Shown: positions 63,587-64,000 of the stretch, piece by piece | Numbering within the stretch: position 1 is the first letter of the stretch | How the letters are laid out: each line of letters starts with the position of its first letter | Assembly: GCF_001314325.1 (NCBI RefSeq) | Contig: NZ_CP009429.1 | Span: 744,501 to 808,500 of the forward strand | Length of the DNA stretch: 64,000 nucleotides | Direction of reading: 5' to 3' | DNA from: Sphingopyxis macrogoltabida | Lineage (GTDB): Bacteria; Pseudomonadota; Alphaproteobacteria; Sphingomonadales; Sphingomonadaceae | Program-made: the position numbers and the translations under genes | Notes under the pieces: generated by a model | Told to the model about the DNA's origin: nothing | Database searches by the model: none | Seen by the model: only the letters and a program-made list of their open reading frames with translations

Positions 63587-63813
63587 CTATAGAAGTTCGC
63601 ATACCAAAGCTTGGGATGAGCATGGAAACTGCAACCCTTTTGGAATGGTGCGTTGAAGATGGTGCGCAGGTCAGTGCTGGCATGCCACTTTATACGGTCG
63701 AGACAGACAAATCGACCATTGAGGTGGAAGCGCCGGCCGACGGACAGATTGAGATAATCGGCTTGGTCGATACTGAATATGAGGTCGGCACTCTCATTGC
63801 TCGTATTTCCTGA
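63583..63813 (+). CDS. Free-standing lipoyl-domain protein
   Basis: 76-residue protein that consists of a single biotinyl/lipoyl hairpin domain. The lipoyl lysine is Lys43 in VETDKSTIEVEAPADG, and the domain starts IEVRIPKLGMSMETATLLEW as in E2 proteins. There is no peripheral-subunit-binding domain and no acyltransferase catalytic domain; the frame ends right after the lipoyl fold with a true stop. It would serve as a mobile acyl/electron carrier for the adjacent E1. Its acyl acceptor enzyme is unknown. Confidence 0.92.
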   Translation: MTIEVRIPKLGMSMETATLLEWCVEDGAQVSAGMPLYTVETDKSTIEVEAPADGQIEIIGLVDTEYEVGTLIARIS

Positions 63814-63843
63814 AGCCTGTTGGGAAAGTGGAGAAGACCCGAA

Positions 63844-64000
63844 ATGCGTGACGAGGTATTTGTTGTCGACCAGGCCGGGAAGGCTCGCATTGTCGCCGGG
63901 AAGAACCGCACCAATGGACAGATTGTCTTTCCATATCCAGATGGAGAGGGCGAGGGGGCATACGAACGGATCGAGCTTCCGCAAAGCGGGACTTTGTGGA
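63844..64000 (+). CDS. DUF35-like OB-fold protein (partial, runs off the window)
   Basis: First 52 residues of a protein starting at ATG 63844: DEVFVVDQAGKARIVAGKN, then FPYPDGEGEGAYERIELPQS ahead of GTLW. The GTLW strand preceded by LPQS resembles the start of the OB fold in DUF35 proteins, which assist thiolases or hydratases in steroid-type beta-oxidation. The zinc-ribbon cysteines of many DUF35 proteins are absent in the visible part. The family call rests on a short segment. Confidence 0.5.
   Translation, partial: MRDEVFVVDQAGKARIVAGKNRTNGQIVFPYPDGEGEGAYERIELPQSGTLW

Noticed and set aside
1..64000. CRISPR array, tRNA or rRNA genes, integrase, replication origin or oriT
   Set aside because: No regularly spaced repeats, no foldable tRNA, no rRNA, no tyrosine or serine integrase, and no Rep, Par, relaxase or coupling-protein gene could be read in the window.

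Overview
The window looks like an accessory replicon (megaplasmid or integrative conjugative element) of an alphaproteobacterium of the sphingomonad group (Sphingomonas, Novosphingobium, Sphingobium or Sphingopyxis). The indications are the high GC of the transfer genes, an F-type conjugation cluster of the kind found on sphingomonad plasmids, two large TonB-dependent receptors next to catabolic genes, and the IS families present. This is an inference from gene content; no 16S gene, replication gene or partition gene is present.

Region 1 (about 0-26.4 kb) is one long minus-strand F-type type IV secretion (conjugative pilus) cluster, read from high to low coordinate: dsbC, traA (pilin), traL, traE, traK, traB, traV, traC, two small membrane proteins, traW, traU, a possible small ORF, traN in two pieces, trbC, an S26 signal peptidase, traF, a thioredoxin-like protein, traH and traG. 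Most genes are coupled by 4-nt stop/start overlaps. A divergent XRE regulator (25882) and a 24-bp inverted repeat sit at the head of the operon. Stem-loops follow traA and traW and probably step expression down. Between traF and traH lies a toxin/defence cargo: two PIN-toxin modules on the plus strand and an AbiEii-type nucleotidyltransferase with a small unrecognised partner on the minus strand. A divergent 0.2-kb duplication of the end of the thioredoxin-like gene and a perfect 25-bp-stem hairpin lie in the same stretch. No relaxase, coupling protein or oriT was found.

Region 2 (26.5-43.2 kb) is an insertion-sequence graveyard with several resolvable events. An IS481-type transposase gene is split by an IS66 element (27251-29839, 8-bp target duplication) and by an IS110 element. 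A TonB receptor (32150-35086) stands alone. A gene for a secreted protein of unknown function is broken by an IS256 element (9-bp duplication) and an IS5 element, and both insertions can be removed to restore one 440-codon frame. A second IS110, an IS630 with a poly-A frameshift, and pieces of IS3 and IS21 follow.

Region 3 (43.4-64 kb) is a catabolic island. Four acyl-CoA dehydrogenase subunits and an enoyl-CoA hydratase (one minus-strand pair separated by a further IS5 copy) precede a colinear plus-strand operon: an old-yellow-enzyme/dienoyl-CoA-reductase-like flavoprotein, cytochrome P450, FAD-dependent ketosteroid-dehydrogenase-like enzyme, SDR, acyl-CoA ligase, TonB receptor, Rieske oxygenase, thiamine-diphosphate E1 alpha and beta, a free-standing lipoyl domain, and the start of a DUF35-like protein. 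Together they suggest uptake, oxygenation, dehydrogenation, CoA activation and beta-oxidation of a large hydrophobic carboxylated compound such as a steroid, bile acid or terpenoid. The substrate is inferred, not shown.
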